Assembly (NCBI RefSeq): GCF_014137855.1
Contig: NZ_JACGWT010000003.1
Coordinates: 186,001 to 250,000 of the forward strand
Direction: 5' to 3'
From: Microlunatus kandeliicorticis
Lineage (GTDB): Bacteria > Actinomycetota > Actinomycetes > Propionibacteriales > Propionibacteriaceae
DNA length: 64,000 nucleotides
Both the position numbers and the translations under genes were made by a program. The notes below the pieces were generated by a model. The model was given only the letters and a program-made list of their open reading frames with translations, did not search any database and had not been told where the DNA came from. Of the stretch, positions 16,769 through 25,487 are shown piece after piece; the first letter of the stretch is position 1; every line of letters starts with the position of its first letter.

Positions 16769-18043
16769 ATGCCACTGCGCCTGCCCCGCCGTCTCGCCGG
16801 ATCGCGGCTGATCCCGTCGCTGGTCGGGCTCTGCGCGATCGGCTCGCTCGCGACCGGGGTGCTCCCCGCCGCCGGGTCGGTCCCGGCGGCCGCCGACCAC
16901 CGCCACCCGCCCGCCCGCTCCGAGCGGCTGTTCGCCGACCCGGAGAGCACGACCGCCCAGCACGCGGCCGAGCTCAGCGGGCAGCAGCGTCGCGACGCCC
17001 TCCGGCTCGCCGCCGTCCCGACCGCCTCCTGGTTCACCGGCGGGACGCCCGCCGAGGCCCGCGAGCGCGCCCGCGCCCTGGTCCGGCGCGCGCAGCGGGC
17101 CCACGCGACCCCGGTGATCGTCGTCTACAACGTGCCCGGCCGCGACTGCTCGCTCTACTCGGCCGGCGGGGCGTCCACCACCGCCGAGTACGTCGCCTGG
17201 GTGCAGGCCCTGGCCCGCGGGATCGGCGGACACCGGGCGATCGTGGTGGTCGAGCCCGACGGGCTCGGCACCATCCCCTGGTACACCGACGTCAACGGTC
17301 AGCTGGGCAGCTGCCAACCCGCCGACGCCGACCGGGCCACCGCCGCGGCCGACCGGTTCGCCCAGATCGGCGCCGCGGTCGACGCGCTGACCGCCCTCCC
17401 CCGCACCCGGGTCTACCTGGACGCCACCAACCCCGGCTGGCTCAGCCCGGGCGACATCGCCCAGCGGCTCCGCCGCGCCGGCGTCGACCGGGCCGACGGC
17501 TTCGCCCTCAACGTGTCCAACTACTACGACGACGCCCGGAACGCCTACTACGCCTCATGGGTCTCGGACTGCCTCCAGCTGACCGGGCACTCGAACTACC
17601 CGTACGCCTCGTGCCCCGGGCAGTACTACCCGGCGAACCCGGACGACCTGAGCACCTGGCCACTCACCACCGCGGCCTACGACCAGGCGTTCGCGGACAC
17701 CGGGGTGACCCGCGACCCGGCCCACCAGGCGCACGCGGTGGTCGACACCAGCCGCAACGGCCAGGGTGCCTGGCAGGCGCCGGCCGGGCTCTACCCCGAC
17801 CCCCAGAACTGGTGCAACCCGCCGGGGCGAGGGCTCGGCGCCCGCCCGACCACCGCGGTCGACGACCCGTACATCGACGCCGACCTGTGGATCAAGGTGC
17901 CCGGCGACTCGGACGGCCAGTGCTACCGCGGGACGGCAGGACCGGACGATCCGGCCCGCGGCTACGCCGACCCGGCCGCCGGCGACTGGTTCCCGCAGAT
18001 GGCCCGCGAGCTGATCGCGAACGCGAACCCGCCGCTGCGCTGA
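16769..18043 (+). CDS. Secreted glycoside hydrolase family 6 (cellulase-type)
   Basis: This protein of 424 residues has a Sec signal peptide: basic LRLPRRLAGSR, a hydrophobic stretch and an AAA-like cleavage zone around residues 35-42. The rest is a GH6 catalytic domain. Motifs are VVYNVPGRDC, VVVEPDGL (with the acid/base Asp), ALNVSNYY, VVDTSRNGQGAW, CNPPGRGLG and DLWIKVPGDSDGQC. GH6 enzymes invert beta-1,4-glucan linkages as endoglucanases or cellobiohydrolases. No carbohydrate-binding module or linker is present. A ribosome site GAAGGG lies 6 nt before the ATG. A role in plant-derived glucan use or in cell-surface glucan trimming is possible. Confidence 0.92.
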   Translation: MPLRLPRRLAGSRLIPSLVGLCAIGSLATGVLPAAGSVPAAADHRHPPARSERLFADPESTTAQHAAELSGQQRRDALRLAAVPTASWFTGGTPAEARERARALVRRAQRAHATPVIVVYNVPGRDCSLYSAGGASTTAEYVAWVQALARGIGGHRAIVVVEPDGLGTIPWYTDVNGQLGSCQPADADRATAAADRFAQIGAAVDALTALPRTRVYLDATNPGWLSPGDIAQRLRRAGVDRADGFALNVSNYYDDARNAYYASWVSDCLQLTGHSNYPYASCPGQYYPANPDDLSTWPLTTAAYDQAFADTGVTRDPAHQAHAVVDTSRNGQGAWQAPAGLYPDPQNWCNPPGRGLGARPTTAVDDPYIDADLWIKVPGDSDGQCYRGTAGPDDPARGYADPAAGDWFPQMARELIANANPPLR

Positions 18044-18124
18044 CCGCCGGCTGCCCGGCCTGCGCCGAGCGATCACCGACGACCGCCTCGCTGCGGGCCG
18101 GTGAGGGCCGGGCAGGATGAGTCG

Positions 18125-19180
18125 GTGCGTGTCGTCGTCGCCCCGGACTCCGTCGGCCCGCTCTCCGCGGCGGACGCGGGGCGGGCGATCGCGGACGGCT
18201 GGCCGCTGCCCCGCGAGGTGGTCGTCCCGCTTGGGGAGTCGGGCGCGGGCTTCGCCCAGGCGGCCGGCGACCTGCTCGGCGGCGAGCGCCGGACGGTCGA
18301 CGACCACCTGGTGGTGCGGACCGCCGACCGGTTGGTCCTCGGTTCCCGGGCCGTCCCGGTGGCACCTGCCGCCCCGATCCCCGAGCACGGCTCGAGCGCC
18401 GCGCTGGGTCGGGCGCTGCGGGAGTGCCTCGACCGCGCCGACCACTCGGAGCCGCCGAGCGAGGTCGTGATCGACCTCGCCGGTCCCGACGTCCACGACG
18501 GCGGCGCCGGTCTGCTCGCGGAGCTCGGGGCGACGGCCGACGTCGACCTGCGCGCCGGGGTGGCCGGGCTGGCCGGGCTGACCCGGGTGAACCTGTCCGC
18601 GGCCCGCGCCCGGCTCGCGGGTCGGACGCTGGTCGCGGTCACCGACGCGGCCGGGTGCGGGCGATCCCTGCTCGGGCTCCGGGGCATCACCGCCGCGCGG
18701 GGCCGCGAAGCCGGTCAGGACGCGGCGCTGCTGCTCGACCTCGACGCCCGGCTGCAGCGCTGGGCCGGGCTGCTCGGACTGGACGACCGGCCCGGCGCGG
18801 GCGCAGCGGGCGGGGTCGGCGCCGCGGTGCTCGCGCTCGGGGGCCGACTGACCACCGGTCCGGGCTGGGGCGCCGGGGCCTCTGACCTGGCGTCGCGGAT
18901 GCGCGGGGCCGACCTGGTGGTGACCGGGTGCTCGCGCTACGACTTCGCCACCCGCGGCGGCGGCGTGGTCGCCGAGGTGGCCCGGCTGGCCGCCGACGCG
19001 CTCGCCCCGTGCGTCGTCCTCGCCGGCGAGGTCATGGTCGGTCGGCGGGAGATGCGGACGATGGGCGTCGAGGCGGCCTACCCGGTGTTCGAGGCCGACC
19101 CGGTCGCCGACTTCCGCGCGCCGGGGGCCGCCGACCTGGCGGCCCTGGCCGCGCGGGTGGCGCGCAGCTGGCGCTGGTGA
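18125..19180 (+). CDS. Glycerate kinase family protein
   Basis: This protein of 351 residues matches the GlxK-type glycerate kinase fold. It begins with VRVVVAPDSVGPLSAADAGRAIADGW, matching the family's APDSFKGSLSA start, and contains GAGAAGGVGAAVLALGGRLTTGPG near the middle-to-end, the glycine-rich ATP/glycerate part. The family's usual Lys-Gly of the first motif is replaced by Gly-Pro, and length is slightly short (351 versus about 380), so substrate may differ from D-glycerate. The GTG at 18125 lies 6 nt after CAGGAT (18113-18118), a leaderless layout. Confidence 0.75.
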   Translation: MRVVVAPDSVGPLSAADAGRAIADGWPLPREVVVPLGESGAGFAQAAGDLLGGERRTVDDHLVVRTADRLVLGSRAVPVAPAAPIPEHGSSAALGRALRECLDRADHSEPPSEVVIDLAGPDVHDGGAGLLAELGATADVDLRAGVAGLAGLTRVNLSAARARLAGRTLVAVTDAAGCGRSLLGLRGITAARGREAGQDAALLLDLDARLQRWAGLLGLDDRPGAGAAGGVGAAVLALGGRLTTGPGWGAGASDLASRMRGADLVVTGCSRYDFATRGGGVVAEVARLAADALAPCVVLAGEVMVGRREMRTMGVEAAYPVFEADPVADFRAPGAADLAALAARVARSWRW

Positions 19181-19246
19181 GCCGGCGCGACGACCGCGAC
19201 CCGTAGATCCGGCAGAACTGTCGGACCCGGTCGGCACACTGCCGCC

Positions 19247-19822
19247 ATGGCCGCTGACCGACTCCTCACCTCCCGTGACCCGGCGAGCTTCGACTGGTCC
19301 GGGCAGCTGGCCGAGCAGCTGTCCTGGCACTGGGAGACGCAGCTGCGGCCACGGCTGGACGGGCTGACCGACCTCGAGTACTTCTGGGAGCCCGTGCCCG
19401 GTGCCTGGAACGTGCGACCGGAGGGCGACCGGTTCACCATCGACTGGGCCGTCCCTCCGCCGGACCCGGCGCCGGTGACCACGATCGCCTGGCGGTTGGG
19501 GCACCTGATCGTCGGCGTGTTCGGCGAGCGCAACGCCCGCTACTTCGGCGGCCCGCCGATCGACTACGGCCATTACGCCTGGGACGGCACGGCGGCCGCG
19601 GCGCTCGAGGCCCTCGACGCCGGGTACGCCACCTGGATCGCCGGGGTCCGCGCGCTGTCGACCGAGGAGCTGCTCGCCAACTGCCGCGAGGACGGCTTCG
19701 ACACCGAGTCGATGGCCGCGCTGGTGCTGCACATCCACCGCGAGGTGCTCCACCACGGGGCGGAGGTGGCGCTGCTCCGTGATCTTCATCTCCATGGCGG
19801 CGGGAAGCCGCTCCGGCGCTGA
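19247..19822 (+). CDS. DinB-family metal-binding helical protein
   Basis: This protein of 191 residues has a DinB/YfiT-like four-helix bundle. WHWETQLRPRLDGLTDLEYFWEP and ITTIAWRLGHLIVGVF-like segments (ATIAWRLGHLI) supply the first metal histidine, and IHREVLHHGAEVALLRDLHL supplies the last His pair. In actinobacteria such proteins are often mycothiol-dependent transferases, which would fit the mshA gene in this window, but the substrate is unknown. The ATG lies 6 nt after CACACT (19235-19240), so the message is likely leaderless. Confidence 0.85.
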   Translation: MAADRLLTSRDPASFDWSGQLAEQLSWHWETQLRPRLDGLTDLEYFWEPVPGAWNVRPEGDRFTIDWAVPPPDPAPVTTIAWRLGHLIVGVFGERNARYFGGPPIDYGHYAWDGTAAAALEALDAGYATWIAGVRALSTEELLANCREDGFDTESMAALVLHIHREVLHHGAEVALLRDLHLHGGGKPLRR

Positions 19823-19867
19823 TTCCGGGGCGCGATCAACCGCTCCGGCGCCGTACGCTCTCCGGAC

Positions 19868-21025
19868 ATGACCACCGCGACGCCGTCGTTGCCCCTCTTC
19901 GTGCTCGGCCGCGGCTCCGACCCGGAGTCCGAGCGGGGGGTCGACTGCCCCGGCTCGCTGCCCCCGGCCTCCGACCCGGACCTGGTCCGCCGGGCCGCGG
20001 CAGCCAAGGCGACCCTCGGCGACCGGCTCTTCGTGCTCGGTCACCACTACCAGCGCGACGAGGTGATCGCCTTCGCCGACGTCACCGGCGACAGCTTCAA
20101 GCTGGCCCGCGAGGCCGCGGCCCGGCCCGACGCGGAGTACATCGTGTTCTGCGGCGTGCACTTCATGGCCGAGTCGGCCGACATCCTCACCACCGACGCG
20201 CAGCAGGTGGTGCTGCCCGACCTCGCCGCGGGCTGCTCGATGGCCGACATGGCCCGGCTGGCCCAGGTCGAGGACGCCTGGGACGCCCTGGTCGACGCCG
20301 GGCTCGACCAGGACACCATCCCGGTCACCTACATGAACTCCTCGGCCGACATCAAGGCGTTCTGCGGCCGGCACGGCGGGGTGGTCTGCACGTCGTCGAA
20401 CGCCCGGCGGGTGCTCGAGTGGGCCTACGCCCGCGGCCGCCGGGTGCTGTTCCTGCCCGACCAGCACCTCGGCCGGAACACCGCCGTCCTCCAGCTCGGT
20501 CTCGACCTCGACGACTGCGTGGTCTGGGACCCCCGGCGGACCGACGGCGGGCTGACCACCGAGCAGCTCACCGCGGCGACGATGGTGCTCTGGCGCGGTC
20601 ACTGCTCCGTGCACGGCCGGTTCACCGCCGAGGCGGTGGCCGACGTCCGCGCCCGGATCCCCGGGGTCCAGGTGCTCGTGCACCCGGAGTGTCAGCACGA
20701 GGTGGTCACCGCCGCCGACCAGGTCGGGTCGACCGAGTTCATCATCTCCGCCATCGAGAACGCACCGGCCGGCAGCGCCTGGGCGGTCGGCACCGAGCTC
20801 AACCTGGTGCAGCGCTTGGCGAAGGAGCACCCCGAGCAGCAGATCGTGTTCCTCGAGAAGACGGTCTGCTACTGCGCCACCATGAACCGGATCGACCTGC
20901 CGCACCTGGTCTGGGCGCTCGAGGAGCTGGTGGCCGGGCGGGTGCCGAACCGGATCGTGGTCGACCCCCAGACCGCCGCCGAGGCGCGGGCCGCGCTGCA
21001 GCGGATGCTCGACCTGCCGGGCTGA
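19868..21025 (+). CDS. nadA: Quinolinate synthase
   Basis: NadA, 385 residues, condenses iminoaspartate with dihydroxyacetone phosphate to make quinolinate in NAD synthesis, using a [4Fe-4S] cluster. Conserved stretches are LGHHYQRDEVIAFADVTGDSFKLAREAA, VFCGVHFMAESADIL, YMNSSADIKAFCGRHGG, PDQHLGRNTA, VHPECQHEV and TVCYCATMNRIDL, which carry the cluster cysteines. nadB and nadC are not seen nearby. TACGCT (19854-19859) ends 8 nt before the ATG. ErpA, encoded 3 kb away, is a plausible cluster donor. A strong terminator follows. Confidence 0.96.
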   Translation: MTTATPSLPLFVLGRGSDPESERGVDCPGSLPPASDPDLVRRAAAAKATLGDRLFVLGHHYQRDEVIAFADVTGDSFKLAREAAARPDAEYIVFCGVHFMAESADILTTDAQQVVLPDLAAGCSMADMARLAQVEDAWDALVDAGLDQDTIPVTYMNSSADIKAFCGRHGGVVCTSSNARRVLEWAYARGRRVLFLPDQHLGRNTAVLQLGLDLDDCVVWDPRRTDGGLTTEQLTAATMVLWRGHCSVHGRFTAEAVADVRARIPGVQVLVHPECQHEVVTAADQVGSTEFIISAIENAPAGSAWAVGTELNLVQRLAKEHPEQQIVFLEKTVCYCATMNRIDLPHLVWALEELVAGRVPNRIVVDPQTAAEARAALQRMLDLPG

Positions 21026-21042
21026 CACCGACGAGAACGACG

Positions 21043-21076
21043 GAGCTCCCGGACGCCCGCAGGCGTCCGGGAGCTC
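21043..21076. terminator. Bidirectional terminator between nadA and pspAA
   Basis: A perfect 15-bp stem (GAGCTCCCGGACGCC / GGCGTCCGGGAGCTC) with loop CGCA lies 17 nt after the nadA stop. It also lies past the convergent pspAA gene, so it can serve both. Confidence 0.88.
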
Positions 21077-21132
21077 TCGTGTGTCCTGTCCGGGGCCCGA
21101 CCCCGGGTCAACGACCGCTCAGAGCGACCGGC

Positions 21133-21417
21133 TCAGCCGGGGATGAGCCCGTCCTGCGACTCCCCGAGCAGCTCGGCCACCTCGGCCAGCGTCGCGTCGG
21201 CCGCCGGGAGGATGAGGTCGGAGTCGACCAGCTGGTCGTCGGGCACCGGCACACCGGCGGCGCGGACCTGCTCGTGCAGCGAGTGCAGCGCCTTGGTCAG
21301 CTCCTCCTGGTTGCCGGCGTTGACCGCCCACTCGATGGCGTCGTCGACGGTGTTCAGCTGGTTGACCGCCGAGTCGCCGAGCTCGAACTGACCTTCGTTG
21401 AGGATGCGGACGATCAT
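21133..21417 (-). CDS. pspAA: PspA-associated protein
   Basis: This protein of 94 residues starts MIVRILNEGQFELGDSAVNQLN, the characteristic opening of the PspAA family, and ends in a leucine-rich helical part. PspAA proteins accompany PspA in actinobacteria and are thought to modulate its membrane-stress function. Its ATG overlaps the pspA stop (TGATG), so the pair is translated together. Confidence 0.9.
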   Translation of the reverse strand: MIVRILNEGQFELGDSAVNQLNTVDDAIEWAVNAGNQEELTKALHSLHEQVRAAGVPVPDDQLVDSDLILPAADATLAEVAELLGESQDGLIPG

Positions 21418-22247
21418 CAGAACTGCTCCTGCCGGCTCTGATTCGGCTGCGCGACCGGGGTCGCCTGCGGGGCGGCCGCCGGCTGGCCCTGCGAGGCGGA
21501 ACCCTGCTCGAGCGCCGGAGCCTGCGCCGGGGACGAGCCGCTCTCGATGCTGAGGTTGGCCTTCATGCTGGCCAGCTCGTTCTCGACGTCGGAGGTCGAG
21601 GCGAGCGACTCGAGCTCGCGGGTGATGTCGTCCTTGGTCTGACCGGTCGGGTCGTCGAGCGCACCGCTGGCCATCAGCTCGTCGAGCGCGCCGGCGCGGG
21701 CCTGCATCTGGGCCGTCTTGTCCTCGGCCCGCTGGATGGCCAGGCCGACGTCGCCCATCTCCTCGCCGATGCCGGAGAAGGCCTCGTTGATCCGGGTCTG
21801 CGCCTCGGCCGCCGAGTAGGTGGCCTTGATGGTCTCCTTGCGGGTCCGGAAGGCGTCCACCTTGGCCTGCAGCCGCTGGCTGGCCCGGGTGAGCTTCTCC
21901 TCCTCGCCCTGGAGCTGCGCGTGCTGGGTCTGCAGGTCCGACAGCTGCTGCTGGAGGCCGGACTTGCGGGTCAGCGCCTCGCGGGCCAGGTCCTCACGGC
22001 CGACCTCGAGGGCCTTCTTGGCCTGCGCGTTGAGCTTGTCGATCTGGGTGTTGAGCCCGGTCGCCTGGAGCTCCACCCGCTTCCGGCTGGTGGCCACGTC
22101 GGCCACGCCCCGGCGGACCTTCTGCAGCAGCTCCAGCTGGCGCTGGTAGGAGTAGTCGAGGGTCTGTCGCGGATCCTCCAGCTTGTCCAGGGCCTTGTCC
22201 GTCTTGGCCCTGAAGATCATGGACATCCGTTGAAAGATTCCACTCAT
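21417..22247 (-). CDS. pspA: PspA/IM30 family membrane-stress protein
   Basis: PspA, 276 residues, coats stressed cytoplasmic membranes. The N-terminal amphipathic helix (GIFQRMSMIFRAKTDKALDKLEDP) is followed by long coiled coils to about residue 215. The last 50 residues are a low-complexity Gln/Pro/Ala/Ser tail, which is longer than in enterobacterial PspA and probably disordered. No pspBC or clgR gene is adjacent; only pspAA follows. The 230-nt gap to the divergent DUF3043 gene must hold both promoters. Confidence 0.95.
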   Translation of the reverse strand: MSGIFQRMSMIFRAKTDKALDKLEDPRQTLDYSYQRQLELLQKVRRGVADVATSRKRVELQATGLNTQIDKLNAQAKKALEVGREDLAREALTRKSGLQQQLSDLQTQHAQLQGEEEKLTRASQRLQAKVDAFRTRKETIKATYSAAEAQTRINEAFSGIGEEMGDVGLAIQRAEDKTAQMQARAGALDELMASGALDDPTGQTKDDITRELESLASTSDVENELASMKANLSIESGSSPAQAPALEQGSASQGQPAAAPQATPVAQPNQSRQEQF

Positions 22248-22477
22248 CGGTTGCGCGCGGTCCTTCCGTGAGACCCATGGCGCCGGGCACGTGGCCCCGC
22301 TTCGTCCGGTCGAGCCTCAACTGTATGCCGTGGCAGGGACCGGCCGGGAGCGGGCGGAACGAGTAGGTTCGCAATTGGGTTGAACCCCTGAGACAATCCG
22401 GGGTCGGTCGGCTCCGCCCCTGCCCACGGGTCGGGAGCGACCGCGGATCCCGCAGCACAGGTACAGGAGAGACAGTC

Positions 22478-23053
22478 GTGGCACTCTTTCGCCGCAAGGA
22501 CGAGGCGCCGGTCGAGACCGAGCCGCCGCCCCTGGTGGAGGAGGTCGGCGCCGCCCGAGGCGGCCGGCAGCGCAAGGACGCCCCCACCCCGACCCGCAAG
22601 CAGGCCGAGGCGGCCCGCCGGGAACGGGTGACGAAGACCTACACCAAGAAGGAAGCCCGCGCCGAGGCGAGCCGCCAGGCCCGCTCCCAGCGGATGAAGG
22701 CGATGCAGGAGCGCGACAACACGCCGGAGAAGGCGTTGATGCGCGACTACATCGACTCCCGGCGCAACTTCGGCGAGTTCCTGCTGCCGGGGATGGTGGT
22801 GATCCTGGCCTGCACCTTCCTGTACTCGGTGATCCCGCAGGTCTCGACCATCGCCACGGCGGTGCTCTACCTGTTCATCCTGGCGGTGATCGTCGACCTG
22901 TTCTTCATGTGGCGACGCTTCCGCAAGCTGCTGGCCGAGCGGCTGCCGAACTCCCCGACCCGCGGACTGCTGTTCTACGGCGCGAACCGCGCCATCCAGA
23001 TCCGGCGGTTCCGGATCCCGCCACCGCGGATCAAGCGCGGCGAGAGCTTCTGA
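22478..23053 (+). CDS. DUF3043 membrane protein
   Basis: This protein of 191 residues has a highly charged, Lys/Arg/Glu-rich N-terminal 85 residues (GRQRKDAPTPTRKQAEAARRERV), then RDYIDSRRNFGEFLLPGMVV leading into two membrane helices (about 105-125 and 128-148), and a basic C-terminal tail. This matches DUF3043, an actinobacterial family of unknown function. The GTG start has AGGAG 8 nt upstream. It diverges from pspA, a pairing that hints at an envelope-related role, but that is inference. Confidence 0.9.
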   Translation: MALFRRKDEAPVETEPPPLVEEVGAARGGRQRKDAPTPTRKQAEAARRERVTKTYTKKEARAEASRQARSQRMKAMQERDNTPEKALMRDYIDSRRNFGEFLLPGMVVILACTFLYSVIPQVSTIATAVLYLFILAVIVDLFFMWRRFRKLLAERLPNSPTRGLLFYGANRAIQIRRFRIPPPRIKRGESF

Positions 23054-23115
23054 GCCAGGTTTTCGGGGCTCGCCCCGGAAGCCGGGCCGTCGGACCTGCG
23101 TGACAGGCTGACGGC

Positions 23116-24126
23116 ATGGAATTTCGCTATCTCGGCAACAGCGGTCTCAAGGTCTCGGAGATCTCCTACGGCAACTGGGTGACCCACGGCTCCCAGGTCG
23201 AGGCGGACGCGGCCCAGGCCTGCGTCCGGGCGGCGCTGGACGCCGGCATCACCACCTTCGACACCGCCGACGTCTACGCCAACACCAAGGCCGAGACGAT
23301 CCTCGGCGACGCTCTGCAGGGCGAGCGCCGGGAGAGCCTGGAGATCTTCACCAAGGTCTACTTCCCGACCGGCCCGAAGGGTCACAACGACACCGGGCTG
23401 TCGCGCAAGCACATCCTCGAGTCGATCAACGGCTCGCTGCGCCGCTTGCAGACCGACTACGTCGACCTCTACCAGGCCCACCGCTACGACTACGAGACCC
23501 CGCTCGAGGAGACCATGCAGGCGTTCGCCGACGTGGTGCGCCAGGGCAAGGCGCTCTACATCGGGGTGAGCGAGTGGACGACCGACCAGCTGCGCGCCGC
23601 GCACGAGCTGGCGGTGGAGCTCAAGGTGCCGCTGGTCTCCAACCAGCCGCAGTACTCGATGCTCTACCGGGTGATCGAGGCCGAGGTGGTGCCGACCAGC
23701 CGCGAGCTCGGGATCAGCCAGGTGGTGTTCTCCCCGATCGCCCAGGGTGTGCTGACCGGCAAGTACAAGCCGGGTGCCGAGCTGCCGGCGGGGTCACGGG
23801 CCACCGACCCGAGCGGCGGCGCCGACTTCATCAAGCGGCTGCTGACCGACGACGTGCTCACCCGGGTGCAGGCGCTGGCGCCGATCGCCGACGGCGAGGG
23901 CCTGTCGATGGCCCAGCTCGCCGTCGCCTGGACGCTGCAGAACGACAACGTCGCGACGGCGATCACCGGTGGCTCGCGTCCGGAGCAGGTGACCGACAAC
24001 GCGGCCGCTGCCGGTAAGAAGCTGTCGGCCGAGTCCCTGGCCGCCATCGACGAGGCGCTCGGCGACGCGGTGGTGAGCGACGCCGGTCTCACCGCCGACA
24101 CCTCGCCGAAGACCCGGCTGGTCTGA
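23116..24126 (+). CDS. Aldo/keto reductase (voltage-channel beta-subunit-like)
   Basis: This protein of 336 residues has the AKR (beta/alpha)8 barrel and the catalytic tetrad visible as DTADVY (Asp, Tyr), FTKVYF (Lys) and YQAHRYD (His). The start MEFRYLGNSGLKVSEISYGNW and SNQPQYSMLYRVIEAEVVP place it with the KvBeta-like AKR7/YdhF-type group. It reduces carbonyls with NADPH; the substrate is unknown. CAGGCT (23104-23109) ends 6 nt before the ATG, so leaderless initiation is likely. The next small gene starts 1 nt after its stop. Confidence 0.92.
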   Translation: MEFRYLGNSGLKVSEISYGNWVTHGSQVEADAAQACVRAALDAGITTFDTADVYANTKAETILGDALQGERRESLEIFTKVYFPTGPKGHNDTGLSRKHILESINGSLRRLQTDYVDLYQAHRYDYETPLEETMQAFADVVRQGKALYIGVSEWTTDQLRAAHELAVELKVPLVSNQPQYSMLYRVIEAEVVPTSRELGISQVVFSPIAQGVLTGKYKPGAELPAGSRATDPSGGADFIKRLLTDDVLTRVQALAPIADGEGLSMAQLAVAWTLQNDNVATAITGGSRPEQVTDNAAAAGKKLSAESLAAIDEALGDAVVSDAGLTADTSPKTRLV

Positions 24127-24127
24127 G

Positions 24128-24340
24128 ATGTCCTGGACCTGGTCGGCCGAGCCCGACGACGGCTCGGTCGACCTCGCCGGGTTGGGCCTCGACCAGCAGT
24201 TCCCCAGCCAGGGCGAGGCCGAGAGCTGGCTCGGCGAGTTCTACCCCGGTCTGATGGACGCCGGCGTCCGCGCGGTCAGCCTCTTCGAGGCGGACCGCAA
24301 GGTGTACGGCCCGATGCCCCTCGAACCCGAGATCACCTGA
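24128..24340 (+). CDS. Small acidic conserved protein
   Basis: This protein of 70 residues begins MSWTWSAEPDDGSVDLAGLG and contains FPSQGEAESWLGEFYPGLMDAGVRAVSLFEADRKVYGPMPL. The same pattern (PSQxxAESWLGE...GV..V.L.E....VYGPM.L) occurs in many actinobacterial small proteins of unknown function. The ATG is 1 nt after the aldo/keto reductase stop, which indicates coupled translation. Net charge is clearly negative and no membrane segment or cysteine is present. I cannot assign a function. Confidence 0.8.
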   Translation: MSWTWSAEPDDGSVDLAGLGLDQQFPSQGEAESWLGEFYPGLMDAGVRAVSLFEADRKVYGPMPLEPEIT

Positions 24341-24374
24341 CCTCGCCCCGTGCCCTGAGCCCCGCCCACCCCGT

Positions 24375-24395
24375 GCCCTGAGCCTGTCGATGGGC
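24375..24395. repeat. Dispersed 21-nt palindrome, single copy
   Basis: GCCCT-GAGCCTGTCGA-TGGGC belongs to the dispersed palindrome family, with one mismatch in the arms. It sits between the convergent ends of the small acidic gene and the epimerase gene. A partial copy (GTGCCCTGAGC) precedes it at 24350-24360. Confidence 0.7.
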
Positions 24396-24420
24396 GTGGA
24401 GCTCGGCGGTTGCCCGGACC

Positions 24421-25362
24421 TCACTCGCGGCCGGTGGGCTGCGCGGGCTCGAACAGGGTGCGGCGGCAGACCTCGTCCCAGGGCGTGGGCGCGAGACCGA
24501 GCTCGGTCTCGGCGGCGGTGCTGTCCACCACGTAGGGCCGGGTGAAGACGTAGCGCATCGCGCGGAGCTGGCGCATGTCGGCGTTGGCCAGGGCGAGCGC
24601 GGCGAGCACCGGCTTCGGGTAGCCGCTCATCGGCACCATCGGGTGACCGCCGGCGGCCAGCACATCGGCCAGCGCCTGCCGGTGGGTGCGCGGGGCGTTG
24701 GTCGGGGCGAGCCAGACCCGCCCCCAGGTCTCCGGACGCTCGGCCACCGCCACCAGCGTCCGGGCGACGTCGAGCACGTCGGTCCAGCTGTGCGGCAGGT
24801 CGGGATCGCCCACCACCATCGCCCGCCGGCCCGCGAGCGCAGCCGGGACGTTGCGGTAGAGGTGGCTGTTGTCGGCGAGCCCGGCGCCGGCGTAGTCGGA
24901 GGCCCGCACCTCGACCACCCGAGCGCGTCCGGCCTCGTGGGCCGCCTTCGCCGTCGCCCACATCTCCGCCCGGATCCGGCCGTTCTTCTCCGTGGCCACG
25001 TCGGGCAGCGCCTCGGTCATCGGCACGTCGACCGGGCCGTAGCCGTACAGGCTGGAGGTGGTCACCAGGGTGGCCCCGGTCTGCTCGGCGGCCCCGAGCA
25101 GACCGGCCGACAGCGCCGGCCAGACCTGCTCCCAGTTGCCGTAGTGCGGCGGGTTGGCGCAGTTGTACAGCGCCGCCGCCCCCGCCGTCACCGAGCCGAG
25201 CGCCGCCCGGTCGGCGGCGTCCACCGCCACCCGCCTGGCCCCGGCGATCTCCGGCCCCCGACCGCTCCGGCTGACCAGGACCACCTCGTGGCCCGCCTGC
25301 ACCAGCAGCCGGGCCGTGTGCCGGCCGACCGGACCCGATCCGACGATCACGTGCTTGCTCAT
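24421..25362 (-). CDS. NAD-dependent epimerase/dehydratase-type protein
   Basis: This protein of 313 residues is an extended SDR-like protein. It starts MSKHVIVGSGPVGRHTARLL, a Rossmann glycine pattern with SGxVG in place of the usual GGxG, and continues with TTSSLYGYGPVDVPMTE and ASDYAGAGLADNSHLYR. The normal YxxxK catalytic pair is not obvious. ATG 25362 has AGGAG upstream; the frame is open to 25440 but passes through the operator. It diverges from a TetR regulator and is probably controlled by it. Sugar-nucleotide or small-molecule reductase roles are possible. Confidence 0.82.
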   Translation of the reverse strand: MSKHVIVGSGPVGRHTARLLVQAGHEVVLVSRSGRGPEIAGARRVAVDAADRAALGSVTAGAAALYNCANPPHYGNWEQVWPALSAGLLGAAEQTGATLVTTSSLYGYGPVDVPMTEALPDVATEKNGRIRAEMWATAKAAHEAGRARVVEVRASDYAGAGLADNSHLYRNVPAALAGRRAMVVGDPDLPHSWTDVLDVARTLVAVAERPETWGRVWLAPTNAPRTHRQALADVLAAGGHPMVPMSGYPKPVLAALALANADMRQLRAMRYVFTRPYVVDSTAAETELGLAPTPWDEVCRRTLFEPAQPTGRE

Positions 25363-25379
25363 CTGTGTCTCCTGTTCTG

Positions 25380-25402
25380 TTTCGAGAGCACCGCTCTCGA
25401 AA
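25380..25402. promoter_or_regulatory. TetR-type operator in the divergon
   Basis: TTTCGAGAGC-ACC-GCTCTCGAAA is a perfect 10+10 palindrome with a 3-nt centre, 18 nt upstream of the epimerase ATG. A partly similar segment, GAGCACTGATCTCGTTT, lies at about 25435-25451. Binding by the adjacent TetR protein is inferred. Confidence 0.75.
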
Positions 25403-25487
25403 ACGAGCATGGCAGACCTGGACGGCCAATGCAAGAGCACTGATCTCGTTTGTTGTCTCTGATCTCAATCGCTGGCAGACTGCGGCC

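Noticed and set aside
17555-21028. Open frame of about 1150 codons on the minus strand opposite the GH6, glycerate kinase, DinB and nadA genes.
   Set aside because: Such long antisense frames are expected at this GC content. The peptide is rich in Gly, Arg, Val, Asp and His with no domain, while the plus strand encodes four clear families.
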